Source of the DNA: Bacteroidaceae bacterium
GTDB taxonomy: Bacteria > Bacteroidota > Bacteroidia > Bacteroidales > Bacteroidaceae
Assembly: GCA_024695315.1 (NCBI GenBank)
Contig: JAILIJ010000166.1
Span: 1 to 34,408 of the forward strand
Direction: 5' to 3'
DNA length: 34,408 bases
Made by a program: the position numbers and the translations under genes. Positions within the stretch are counted from its first letter, which is position 1. Every line of letters begins with the position of its first letter. Positions 1 through 8,833 of this stretch are shown in pieces. The notes beneath the pieces are model-generated. The model searched no databases. It had not been told where the DNA came from and worked only from the letters and a program-made list of their open reading frames with translations.

Positions 1-101
1 TTATAAGGGTTGATGAAGAACACAAACGCTACGGATACAAGAAAACATCCGAGCAAAATCCCCATGTATTCAACTAAAGATTTCTTCAAATTACTTTTCA
101 T
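1..101 (-). CDS. YitT family (DUF161-like) membrane protein, N-terminal fragment truncated by window edge
   Basis: Reverse complement from ATG at 101 reads MKSNLKKSLVEYMGILLGCFLVSVAFVFFINPY(N/K); hydrophobic helix ending in FFINPY resembles the YitT N-terminus. Too short for the ORF track. Confidence 0.65.
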   Translation of the reverse strand, partial: MKSNLKKSLVEYMGILLGCFLVSVAFVFFINPY

Positions 102-119
102 ATCTTTCTTAATTTTACG

Positions 120-127
120 CAAAGTTA
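120..127 (-). promoter_or_regulatory. Candidate Bacteroidetes -7 box (TAACTTTG) for the YitT-like gene
   Basis: CAAAGTTA on + reads TAACTTTG on -, matching TAnnTTTG, 19 nt upstream of the ATG at 101; no clear -33 element seen. Confidence 0.45.
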
Positions 128-229
128 CGCACTTATTTTCTTTTCGAATAAAAAAATAATACAAAAAATAGTAAAAATTTAATTCTAAACTCTTAATTCA
201 TAATTCCCTCGATTTTCTTTTTTAAAGAC

Positions 230-256
230 CACGGAAGGCACGGAAAGAACGGAAAG
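230..256. repeat. Short tandem repeat, 9-bp unit x3 (CACGGAAGG/CACGGAAAG/AACGGAAAG)
   Basis: Read directly from sequence; three consecutive 9-mers with 1 mismatch between neighbours. Confidence 0.7.
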
Positions 257-385
257 GGCTGCTTTGACCATCGAAAAAACATACGGTTTATGGTTGTGAA
301 ATGGGATTATTTCGAGGGAGTAAAATGATGTTGTAAGGATGTGAAAAATGATAATGAGGAATGAGCGTGTTTTTGTTCCCTTTTT

Positions 386-446
386 AAATTCTATATGAAA
401 ATGTGAGAATTTCTATATGAAATTTTCGAAAATTCTATATGAAAAT
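386..446. repeat. 22-bp-periodic direct repeat, three copies of TTCTATATGAAA
   Basis: TTCTATATGAAA starts at 389, 411 and 433, spaced exactly 22 bp. Confidence 0.8.
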
Positions 447-999
447 AAAATGATACCTATAAAGGATGTGTTTTTTCACATATTTTTGAATGGTAAATTT
501 ATTGCCTGTTTATTGTCGCAAAATGTGGTCTTACTGAACAAGTAAAAATAGTGCTTTGGAGGATATAGTTTCAGTCACAACAATTGTTTTTTTAACTTTA
601 CTTTTTCTACATTCAAACTATTTCAAGAACTTAATTTAAATCATGATACTATGTTGATGTGAAAAAAGTTTTAAAAACTTTTTAAGAAAAAATCCCCCTT
701 TTCCCAAAAACAGCATGTATCTGTATAGTTTTTAAGTGGCTACGAGGGAAAATGTTTTGTAGAAAAACCCCATAAAAAACCAAATTTTCGTATTATGAAT
801 TTTTAATATGTGATTTATGCTTGCCTTATCTTATCATTACTTATCATTATTATTGATGCAGAAATTTGAAAAAAAAAATTCTTGCATAAAGAAAAAAGGA
901 AGTTATAGGGAGAAGTAATAAAGATTTAAGATTTGTTCGCGAAAAAATTCATGACGTCATACCGTAAAAAAAGTGTTGTTCACTTATCGTAAAAAATAA

Positions 1000-1182
1000 A
1001 AAAAGCACGTCAGAAAGAACGTACTTTTCTACCCCACCTCCTTCGACAACGGTTCGTATTGCCTTCGTAATTCCTTCGTATCAATTACTAATTTTCTTTT
1101 GTGATAAAAATCAAATTCTCAGTAAGAGAAATCTATCTTCATCTCTTGAGAAAATCGGACGTCACGCATTGTCGTCAGATGA
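1000..1182 (-). ncRNA. Predicted small RNA of about 180 nt (or short leader-peptide transcript)
   Basis: On the minus strand: TTTG (1219-1216), 20-nt spacer, TATATTTG (1195-1188), matching the -33/-7 consensus; internal hairpins (TCTCAAGAGA, TTCTCttactGAGAA); intrinsic terminator AAAAGTACGT-TCTTTCTG-ACGTGCTTTTTTTATTTTTT (one G-U). No long ORF. Confidence 0.5.
1042..1085. repeat. 11-bp tandem repeat x4 (TTCGACAACGG TTCGTATTGCC TTCGTAATTCC TTCGTATCAAT)
   Basis: Read directly; TTCG at 1042, 1053, 1064 and 1075. Confidence 0.7.
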
Positions 1183-1591
1183 ATGAACAAATATAATGAA
1201 TTTAACAAGGATTTGCAAATTTTCATTCTTTGTCAACTAAAGATTTAAGAAAGTTTAACTCTTAAAGTGTCAGCGCATGACAAGATAGTATAAGTTTATA
1301 GCCTCACATCCTTTTTTTTGCATTTTTTCACCTATCTAATATAAGGGATATCATACAATACGCTTATTACTCATATCCAATATTTGCATAATATTACATT
1401 CAAAAATCCATCGTTCCCATAATACTCCCAACAATAAATCAGAAAACAAAATAATCATTTTTCTCACATAATAATTAAAGAATTGACCTCAAAACCCTAT
1501 ATAATATATCTTTTTTTGTCGAAAAATAGATTTTTTGCAACATATTATTACAAAAATAAAAGATTATAATAACAAAAAGAAATAAAAACGC

Positions 1592-1599
1592 TATTTTTG
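1592..1599 (+). promoter_or_regulatory. Candidate -7 box TATTTTTG upstream of gltB
   Basis: Matches TAnnTTTG; no convincing -33 partner; would give a leader of about 170 nt. Confidence 0.25.
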
Positions 1600-1773
1600 C
1601 AACAAAAATACAAACAGCATAAATAATAGAAATAAAACAAACTTATAAACAACCACACAAACACCTTATCAATTATTTTATTTTGTTCAACATTATATTA
1701 TAACATAAGGCAAACGTATTAACAAACACTCATTGAGTAAAGATTTAAACTAAAACAACAAATAAACACAAAA

Positions 1774-4700
1774 ATGGTAAAGAGTTTAGGTTTATACAAT
1801 GTCGAGAACGAGCATGATGCTTGTGGTGTCGGAATGGTAGTAAACATTCACGGTAACAAAAGCCATGAACTTGTGGACAACGCTTTGAAAGTGCTCGAGA
1901 ACATGGAACACAGAGGAGCCGAGACCAAAGACAAGACCGGTGATGGTGCAGGAATCCTTCTTCAGATTCCTCACGAGTTTATTCTCCTACAAGGCATTCC
2001 TGTCCCAGAGAAAGGAAAATACGGAACTGGTCTTGTGTTCCTTCCAAAGGATGCAAAGAAACAGTCCGAGATTCTTCAGATTATGATTGAAGAAATCGAG
2101 CGTGAAGGCCTTACGCTCATGCACCTCCGCAATGTACCAACAAACCCAGAATGTCTCGGAGCAAGTGCCCTATCTGTAGAACCAGATATCAAACAGATTT
2201 TCATCACAGGAGTAAGCGATGATAACGTGGAAATTTTCGAGCGTATACTTTATAAGATACGTAAGAAAATCGAGAACCGCGTTGATGATGAGGATTTCTA
2301 TATTTGCTCTCTTTCTAATAAGGACATTATATATAAAGGAATGCTTACCAGCCGCCAGTTGCGTCAGTATTTCCCAGACCTAAGCAATAACTATTTCACA
2401 AGTGGATTGGCACTTGTACACTCACGTTTCTCTACCAACACTTTCCCAAAATGGAAGTTGGCACAGCCTTTCCGCTATCTCTGTCATAACGGTGAGATCA
2501 ATACCGTTCGCGGAAACCGTGGATGGATGAAGGCACGTGAGAGCGTACTTTCAAGTCCAGCACTTGGTGACGTAAAAGAGATTACTCCTATCGTTCAGGC
2601 AGACATGTCAGACTCTGCCAGCCTTGACAACGTGTACGAGTTCTTAGTCATGTCAGGCCTTTCACTTCCACAGGCTATGGCAATTCTCGTACCAGAATCA
2701 TTCAACGATAAGAATCCTATCTCTGAAGATTTGAAAGCCTTCTACGAGTACCACTCAATACTTATGGAGCCTTGGGATGGTCCTGCTGCACTTATGTTCT
2801 CCGACGGACGCTATGCAGGAGGTATGCTTGACCGTAACGGTCTTCGTCCTTCTCGCTACACCATCACAAACAACGGCATGATGGTTGTTGCCAGCGAAGT
2901 AGGAGTAATGGACTTCGATCCAACAGAAATCGTACAGAAAGGTCGTCTGCAGCCAGGTAAGATTCTTCTTATAGACACTCAGGAAGGCAAAATATATTAT
3001 GATGGAGAAATCAAGGCAAAGCTTGCCAGCGAACATCCATACGGCAAATGGCTCTCTACAAACCGTATCCAACTTGAGAAACTCAAGAGCGGACGTAAGG
3101 TAAACAATAGTGTAGAGAACTACGAGCGCAAGCTCATCAATTTCGGTTTTGGACAGGAAGATATTGACAAGACTGTCGTTCCTATGTGCACACTCGGACA
3201 GGAACCAACAGCAGCTATGGGTAACGATACCCCACTTGCCATTATCTCTGAAAGACCAGAAATATTCTTCAACTATTTCCGTCAGCAGTTTGCTCAGGTT
3301 ACAAACCCAGCTATCGACCCAATTCGTGAGGAACTTGTAATGTCTCTCACAGAGTATATCGGCGCTGTCGGTACAGGTATTCTTATCCCAGACGAGAGTA
3401 ACTGTAAAATGGTACGTCTTCCACAGCCTGTACTCAACAACACACAGCTTGACATCCTCTGCAACATTCGATACAAGGGATTCCACACAAAGAAAATCCA
3501 GATGCTCTTTGACATCGAAAAAGGCGAAGTTGGTTTGAGCGAAGCTATCGACAATCTTTGTAAGCAGGCAGAAGCATCAGTAGACGAAGGTGTAAACTAT
3601 ATAATTCTATCTGACCGTGACATCGATGAGAATCACGCAGCCATCCCTTCTCTTCTTGCTGTGAGTGCCGTACACCACTACCTCATCAATGTAGGTAAGC
3701 GAGTTCAGACTGCTCTTATCGTTGAGTCTGGAGAAATACGTGAGGTTATGCACGCAGCATTACTACTCGGATATGGAGCAAGTGCAATCTGTCCTTACAT
3801 GACATTTGCCGTTCTTGATGACCTCGTAAAGAATCATAAGATTCAGGAGGAATATGCTACTGCGGAGAATAACTATATCAAGGCTGTAGACAAGGGCTTA
3901 AAGAAAATTATGAGTAAGATGGGTATTTCTACTATCCGTTCTTACCGCGGTGCAAAAATATTTGAAAGCATAGGTATCTCTGAAGATGTACTTAGAAAAT
4001 ATTTCGGTACAGAAATTTCAACTATTGGTGGTATTGGCCTCAAGGAAATTGCTAATGATGCTATCAGACTTCACAACGAAGCCTTCAAACCTGCTGAAAT
4101 AAATGAGTTCCTACCTAATAATGGACTCTTCAGCTATCGTAAGGATGGTATTCTTCACGCATGGAATCCTGAGACTATAGCAAATCTTCAGATTGCTACT
4201 CGTCTTGGCTCTTACAAAAAGTTTAAGGAATGGGCACAGTTAGTAGACGAAAAAGAAAAGCCTATTTTCCTTCGTGACTTTATGGGATTCAAGAAAGCGG
4301 ATAAACCTACTCCACTCAACGAGGTAGAACCTGCAGAAAGCATCGTTAAACATTTCGTTACAGGAGCCATGTCATTCGGTGCCCTCTCTATTGAGGCTCA
4401 CGAAGCTCTCGCTCTTGCCATGAACAAAATTGGTGCACGTAGTAATACTGGTGAAGGTGGTGAAGATAATGAACGTTATCACTCTTCAGTTGATGGTGTC
4501 AGCCTTTCTTCTAAGACAAAACAGATTGCATCTGGACGATTCGGAGTTACAGCAGAATATCTCGTAAATGCTGAAGAGATACAGATTAAGGTTGCTCAGG
4601 GAGCTAAACCAGGTGAAGGTGGTCAGTTGCCAGGATTTAAGGTAAACAAGATTATTGCCAAAACACGTAATGCAATTCCTGGAATCACACTTATCTCTCC

Positions 4701-6255
4701 TCCACCTCATCACGATATTTACTCTATTGAGGACCTCGCACAGCTCATCTTCGACTTGAAGAATATAAATCCAACAGCTGCAGTTAGCGTTAAGCTTGTT
4801 GCCGAAAGCGGTGTAGGTACAATCGCAGCTGGTGTCGCAAAGGCAAAAGCCGACCTCATTGTTATATCTGGTGCAGAAGGTGGTACTGGTGCATCTCCAG
4901 CCAGCTCAATGCGATTTGCAGGTATAAGTCCTGAGATTGGTCTTGCAGAAACACAACAGACACTTGTACTCAACGGACTTCGCAATCAAGTACGTCTACA
5001 AACAGACGGTCAGCTCAAGACTGCACATGATGTAATTATCATGGCTATGCTCGGTGCTGATGAGTTCTCTTTCGGAACCCTTCCACTTATCGTTTTGGGA
5101 TGTGTCATGATGCGTAAGTGTAACACAAATACATGTCCTGTAGGTGTTGCCACTCAAAATCCAGATCTTCGTGCTCGTTTCACTGGTAAGGCTGAGTATG
5201 TTGAAAACTTCTTTATGTTCCTCGCAGAACAAGTTCGTGAATATCTGTCAGAAATTGGTGCTCACAAACTCAAAGACATTATCGGTCGTACAGATCTTAT
5301 CGAGATGAAAACACGCGAAGCAGGTAGCAAGCAAGCTACTATCGACTTCAGTCGTATGCTCACTCGTATTCCATCTGATAAGCCTCTATACTGGGATCGT
5401 AGTTCTTTCACAAAGGTTGAGGACGTTAAGGACGAGCAAATTATTACAGCATGTAAAAATGCTATCGAAAATAAGGAAGAGGTCAACCTTGACTATACAA
5501 TAAAGAATACAGATCGTGCCGTAGGAACAATGCTTTCAGGTGTGATTGCTAAAAAATATGGAGAGCAAGGACTTCCTGATTCAACAATCAACATCAAGTT
5601 CAAGGGTTCTGCTGGTCAAAGTTTCGGTGCATTCCTCGTTAAGGGCGTCAACATGAAACTTGAAGGAGAAACTAACGACTACTTCGGTAAAGGCCTGTCA
5701 GGCGGACGTATATCTATTCTTCCTCCATCACGCAGTAACTTTGTCGCTGAGGATAACATCATAGCAGGTAACACAGGTCTGTATGGTGCCACAACTGGCG
5801 AACTTTATGTAAATGGACGTGTAGGTGAACGTTTCGGCGTTCGTAACTCTGGTGCCATAGCTGTAATAGAAGGAGCTGGTGACCACTGCTGCGAATACAT
5901 GACAGGCGGACGTGTTGTTGTACTTGGAGAAACAGGTAGAAACTTTGGTGCAGGTATGTCTGGTGGTGTGGCTTACGTATGGGATAAGAACCACAATTTT
6001 GACTACTTCGTCAACATGGATCAGGTAGAAATCAATCTTGTTGAGGATGCTAGTTTCCGCAAAGAACTTCACGAACTGATTCGCCAACACTATCTCTACA
6101 CAGGTTCTGCCCTCGCACGCACAATGCTTGACAACTGGCAGAAGTATGTTGAGGAATTCATTCAGGTTGTACCTATCGAATACAAGCGAGTTCTTCAAGA
6201 AGAGCAGATGGCAAAACTTCAGCAGAAGATTGCAGACATGCAGAGAGAATTCTAA
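1774..6255 (+). CDS. gltB: Glutamate synthase large subunit
   Basis: 1493 aa; N-terminal Cys-type GATase (ENEHDACGVGMVV), central and FMN domains (GTGASPASSMRFAGI), Fe-S Cys cluster (CVMMRKCNTNTCPVGVATQ), GXGXG-type C-terminal domain; followed by gltD. Confidence 0.97.
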   Translation: MVKSLGLYNVENEHDACGVGMVVNIHGNKSHELVDNALKVLENMEHRGAETKDKTGDGAGILLQIPHEFILLQGIPVPEKGKYGTGLVFLPKDAKKQSEILQIMIEEIEREGLTLMHLRNVPTNPECLGASALSVEPDIKQIFITGVSDDNVEIFERILYKIRKKIENRVDDEDFYICSLSNKDIIYKGMLTSRQLRQYFPDLSNNYFTSGLALVHSRFSTNTFPKWKLAQPFRYLCHNGEINTVRGNRGWMKARESVLSSPALGDVKEITPIVQADMSDSASLDNVYEFLVMSGLSLPQAMAILVPESFNDKNPISEDLKAFYEYHSILMEPWDGPAALMFSDGRYAGGMLDRNGLRPSRYTITNNGMMVVASEVGVMDFDPTEIVQKGRLQPGKILLIDTQEGKIYYDGEIKAKLASEHPYGKWLSTNRIQLEKLKSGRKVNNSVENYERKLINFGFGQEDIDKTVVPMCTLGQEPTAAMGNDTPLAIISERPEIFFNYFRQQFAQVTNPAIDPIREELVMSLTEYIGAVGTGILIPDESNCKMVRLPQPVLNNTQLDILCNIRYKGFHTKKIQMLFDIEKGEVGLSEAIDNLCKQAEASVDEGVNYIILSDRDIDENHAAIPSLLAVSAVHHYLINVGKRVQTALIVESGEIREVMHAALLLGYGASAICPYMTFAVLDDLVKNHKIQEEYATAENNYIKAVDKGLKKIMSKMGISTIRSYRGAKIFESIGISEDVLRKYFGTEISTIGGIGLKEIANDAIRLHNEAFKPAEINEFLPNNGLFSYRKDGILHAWNPETIANLQIATRLGSYKKFKEWAQLVDEKEKPIFLRDFMGFKKADKPTPLNEVEPAESIVKHFVTGAMSFGALSIEAHEALALAMNKIGARSNTGEGGEDNERYHSSVDGVSLSSKTKQIASGRFGVTAEYLVNAEEIQIKVAQGAKPGEGGQLPGFKVNKIIAKTRNAIPGITLISPPPHHDIYSIEDLAQLIFDLKNINPTAAVSVKLVAESGVGTIAAGVAKAKADLIVISGAEGGTGASPASSMRFAGISPEIGLAETQQTLVLNGLRNQVRLQTDGQLKTAHDVIIMAMLGADEFSFGTLPLIVLGCVMMRKCNTNTCPVGVATQNPDLRARFTGKAEYVENFFMFLAEQVREYLSEIGAHKLKDIIGRTDLIEMKTREAGSKQATIDFSRMLTRIPSDKPLYWDRSSFTKVEDVKDEQIITACKNAIENKEEVNLDYTIKNTDRAVGTMLSGVIAKKYGEQGLPDSTINIKFKGSAGQSFGAFLVKGVNMKLEGETNDYFGKGLSGGRISILPPSRSNFVAEDNIIAGNTGLYGATTGELYVNGRVGERFGVRNSGAIAVIEGAGDHCCEYMTGGRVVVLGETGRNFGAGMSGGVAYVWDKNHNFDYFVNMDQVEINLVEDASFRKELHELIRQHYLYTGSALARTMLDNWQKYVEEFIQVVPIEYKRVLQEEQMAKLQQKIADMQREF

Positions 6256-6277
6256 TTAAGTCACAAACATAATTAAT

Positions 6278-6327
6278 AAAAGTTTCATTATAGCGAAACA
6301 GCTTTAGTCTTTTCGCTATAAACTTTT
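6278..6327 (+). promoter_or_regulatory. Long imperfect hairpin in the gltB-gltD intergenic region
   Basis: AAAAGTT(tcat)TATAGCGAAA ... TTTCGCTATAAACTTTT: 17 paired bases with a 4-nt bulge, ending 10 nt before the gltD ATG. Confidence 0.7.
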
Positions 6328-6337
6328 AACTAAATAT

Positions 6338-7711
6338 ATGGGAAATCCAAAAGCATTTTTGACTGTGCCTCGCAAGGAGGCTGGTTATCGTCCAATTCAC
6401 GATCGTATACAGGATTTTGGTGAAGTGGAACAGACATTAAACTCAAAGGACCGTCAGGAACAGGCAAGTCGTTGTATGGATTGCGGTGTACCTTTCTGCC
6501 ACTGGGCTTGTCCACTTGGAAACAAAGACCCAGAATGGAATGACGCATTATATAAAGGAGAATGGGAAAAGGCATATAAGATACTGAAGAAAACTAATGA
6601 CTTCCCTGAATTTACAGGTCGTATCTGCCCTGCCCTATGCGAGAAAGCTTGCGTACTTTACCATACTACTGGCGAAGCCGTTACAAATAGAGAAAATGAA
6701 TGTGCTATTGCAGAACGTGCTTTTCTTGAAGGATACGTTACTATCGAACATCCTGAACGTAACGGAAAGAAAGTTGCTGTCATTGGTGCTGGACCTGCAG
6801 GATTAGCAGCTGCCAACCAGCTTAACTACAAAGGATACGAGGTAACAGTATTTGATAAAAATGAAGCAGCTGGTGGTTTGCTACGTTATGGTATTCCAAA
6901 CTTCAAACTCAACAAGAAAATTATAGATCGTCGAATTGACGTCATGGAACAGGAAGGCGTTAAATTCGTCTATAACACACCATGTGACGCAGAAAAGCTC
7001 GCTGCTAAAGATTTTAGTGGGGATATGGCTGCATTTGAAGATTTCGATGCGTACGTCATCTCAACAGGTACTCCACAGGCTCGCGACTTGAACATACCAG
7101 GACGTAAACTCAAAGGCGTACATTTAGCTCTTGAACTCTTGGCTCAACAGAACAGAGTTTTGGCTGGACAAGAATTCAACAAGGACGAACGTGTTACAGC
7201 AAAGGGAAAGGATGTTCTCGTAATCGGTGGTGGTGATACAGGTTCTGACTGTATCGGTACATCACACAGACAGGGTGCAAAAAGCGTTACTCAGATTGAA
7301 ATCATGCCTAAGCCTCCTGTAGGTCATAACCCTAACACTCCATGGCCTAATTGGCCTGTAATTCTCAAGACTACTTCAAGTCATGAGGAAGGCTGTACTC
7401 GCAGATGGAATATCAATTCTTTGGAGTTCATCGGTAAGGACGGTAAATTAACAGGTGTAAAGGTTCAACCTATTGACTGGAAGCCAAATCCTGAAGGAGG
7501 AAGACCTATCATGGTTGAAGCTGGAGATGTTGAGGTAATCAAAGCTGACATTGTCTTCCTTGCCATGGGATTTATCAAGCCACAGCAGCCAGAATTCCCA
7601 GACAACGTATTTGTTGCTGGAGATGCCGCTTCTGGAGCAAGCCTTGTTGTACGCGCCATAGCTTCAGGACGTAAAACAGCTGAAGCCGTAGATAAGTTCC
7701 TTAAAAAGTAA
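6338..7711 (+). CDS. gltD: Glutamate synthase small subunit, NAD(P)H-dependent
   Basis: 457 aa; N-terminal Cys clusters (CMDCGVPFCHWACPLGN, CPALCEKAC), GAGPAGLAAA and GGGDTGSDC nucleotide-binding motifs. Confidence 0.97.
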   Translation: MGNPKAFLTVPRKEAGYRPIHDRIQDFGEVEQTLNSKDRQEQASRCMDCGVPFCHWACPLGNKDPEWNDALYKGEWEKAYKILKKTNDFPEFTGRICPALCEKACVLYHTTGEAVTNRENECAIAERAFLEGYVTIEHPERNGKKVAVIGAGPAGLAAANQLNYKGYEVTVFDKNEAAGGLLRYGIPNFKLNKKIIDRRIDVMEQEGVKFVYNTPCDAEKLAAKDFSGDMAAFEDFDAYVISTGTPQARDLNIPGRKLKGVHLALELLAQQNRVLAGQEFNKDERVTAKGKDVLVIGGGDTGSDCIGTSHRQGAKSVTQIEIMPKPPVGHNPNTPWPNWPVILKTTSSHEEGCTRRWNINSLEFIGKDGKLTGVKVQPIDWKPNPEGGRPIMVEAGDVEVIKADIVFLAMGFIKPQQPEFPDNVFVAGDAASGASLVVRAIASGRKTAEAVDKFLKK

Positions 7712-7730
7712 TATAGAAACATACATGAAC

Positions 7731-7777
7731 AAAAAAAGTCTCCCTAAATCCGAAATGGATTAGAGAGACTTTTTTAT
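7731..7777. terminator. Bidirectional intrinsic terminator between convergent gltD and regulator gene
   Basis: AAAAAAAGTCTCcCTAAATCCgaaatGGATTAGAGAGACTTTTTT, with A-tract and T-tract flanks. Confidence 0.85.
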
Positions 7778-7824
7778 ATTTATGAGTTTACAAAAGGCAA
7801 ATAAAATGAGAATGCCTTCTATTA

Positions 7825-8775
7825 CTACATATTTACCTCACTTAGAGTAACTAACTTATTTACTATTGCATAAATGGTAATACCAGCAGATGAATGAATC
7901 TGCAGTTTACGAGCAATATTACGTCTATGAGTTGTTACTGTATTGACGGAAAGACAAAGATGGTCTGCAATTTCCTTATTTGCCATTCCCTTAGCCACAC
8001 AGATGACAATCTCCTTTTCACGCTCTGACAAGCTCTCTCCTGAAACAGAGACTTCATCGTCAACCTCCTCTTGTGCCACTTTACGCTGACGATTCTGGTG
8101 CTCAAGACGATGTACAGCTGGCGCAAAAATATTATCCTCGATCTGACAATGAAGATCCAAATCTTCCTCACATTGATAAATAGAAATTATAACAGCATTC
8201 AATCTATCATTATTTTCTTTCTGAGGATAATACTGCATAAACAAATTCTTAAGTTCTTTAAGTTTTAAGTTTATGGCTTCATTGTGTCGACTCAAAAGGT
8301 GACCACCTTCTATTACTATACTTTCGCCATCTATAAGATGCTGCACGTAAGTATAGACCTTTGATTCCTCAAACTCCATGTGTTTGCTTACTTCCTCGAC
8401 AAACGCATCATAAAACTTAAGAACAAGAAACGCAATTTCATTCTTTACAGAACAATCAATTGCATTAAGAAGATGAAAACGAATATTAGGAAATAAATAA
8501 TTGAGGAAATATCGGTGAGAGCCCTTCAAGTATGAAAGAAGTGAAGAAACACTAATAGTGTCTATTCTTGTCTGTATAGAACTTGAAGAACCATTAATGT
8601 AATTTATAACAGCCAAAAAAGTATCAGAATCAACATTACATTGACGACAAACTTCTGTTATGGTTTTCTCACCGAAACCGAGAGAAATTCCAAAACGGCT
8701 CATGACTTGAAGAAGCCTATAGTCATTTGCTATGACATAGCTTAACTTGTCAGAACCTTTATAAATACTTGACAT
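7825..8775 (-). CDS. RIC/hemerythrin-like domain fused to LuxR-type C-terminal HTH; putative di-iron/redox-responsive transcription factor
   Basis: 316 aa; N-term resembles ScdA_N/DUF542 (SYVIANDYRLLQVMSRFGISLGFGEKTITEVCRQCNVD); two HxxxE motifs (HMEFE, HCQIE) plus further His; C-term SLSEREKEIVICVAKGMANKEIADHLCLSVNTVTTHRRNIARKL is a GerE/LuxR HTH. Confidence 0.85.
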   Translation of the reverse strand: MSSIYKGSDKLSYVIANDYRLLQVMSRFGISLGFGEKTITEVCRQCNVDSDTFLAVINYINGSSSSIQTRIDTISVSSLLSYLKGSHRYFLNYLFPNIRFHLLNAIDCSVKNEIAFLVLKFYDAFVEEVSKHMEFEESKVYTYVQHLIDGESIVIEGGHLLSRHNEAINLKLKELKNLFMQYYPQKENNDRLNAVIISIYQCEEDLDLHCQIEDNIFAPAVHRLEHQNRQRKVAQEEVDDEVSVSGESLSEREKEIVICVAKGMANKEIADHLCLSVNTVTTHRRNIARKLQIHSSAGITIYAIVNKLVTLSEVNM

Positions 8776-8825
8776 CTATTTTTTATTTAATATGTTTTTT
8801 ATTCTACAAAAGGGATTATTTGTTG

Positions 8826-8833
8826 CAAAGTTA
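8826..8833 (-). promoter_or_regulatory. Candidate -7 box TAACTTTG for the regulator gene
   Basis: CAAAGTTA on +, TAACTTTG on -; no clear -33 element. Confidence 0.5.

Noticed and set aside
831-850. TTATCATTAC/TTATCATTAT tandem duplication
   Set aside because: Only two 10-bp copies in AT-rich sequence; kept only as part of the repeat-rich region note.
951-960. ATGACGTCAT, identical to a eukaryotic CRE-type site
   Set aside because: A 10-bp palindrome alone in a bacterial AT-rich region; no reason to assign that function.
2755-3486. 243-aa minus-strand ORF inside gltB
   Set aside because: Lies fully antisense to a clear gltB; Cys/Trp-rich composition with no recognisable motif; typical shadow ORF.
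5728-6198. 156-aa antisense ORF in the 3' part of gltB, plus many similar 60-176 aa antisense ORFs elsewhere
   Set aside because: All overlap strongly supported genes and show no family motifs or promoter support.
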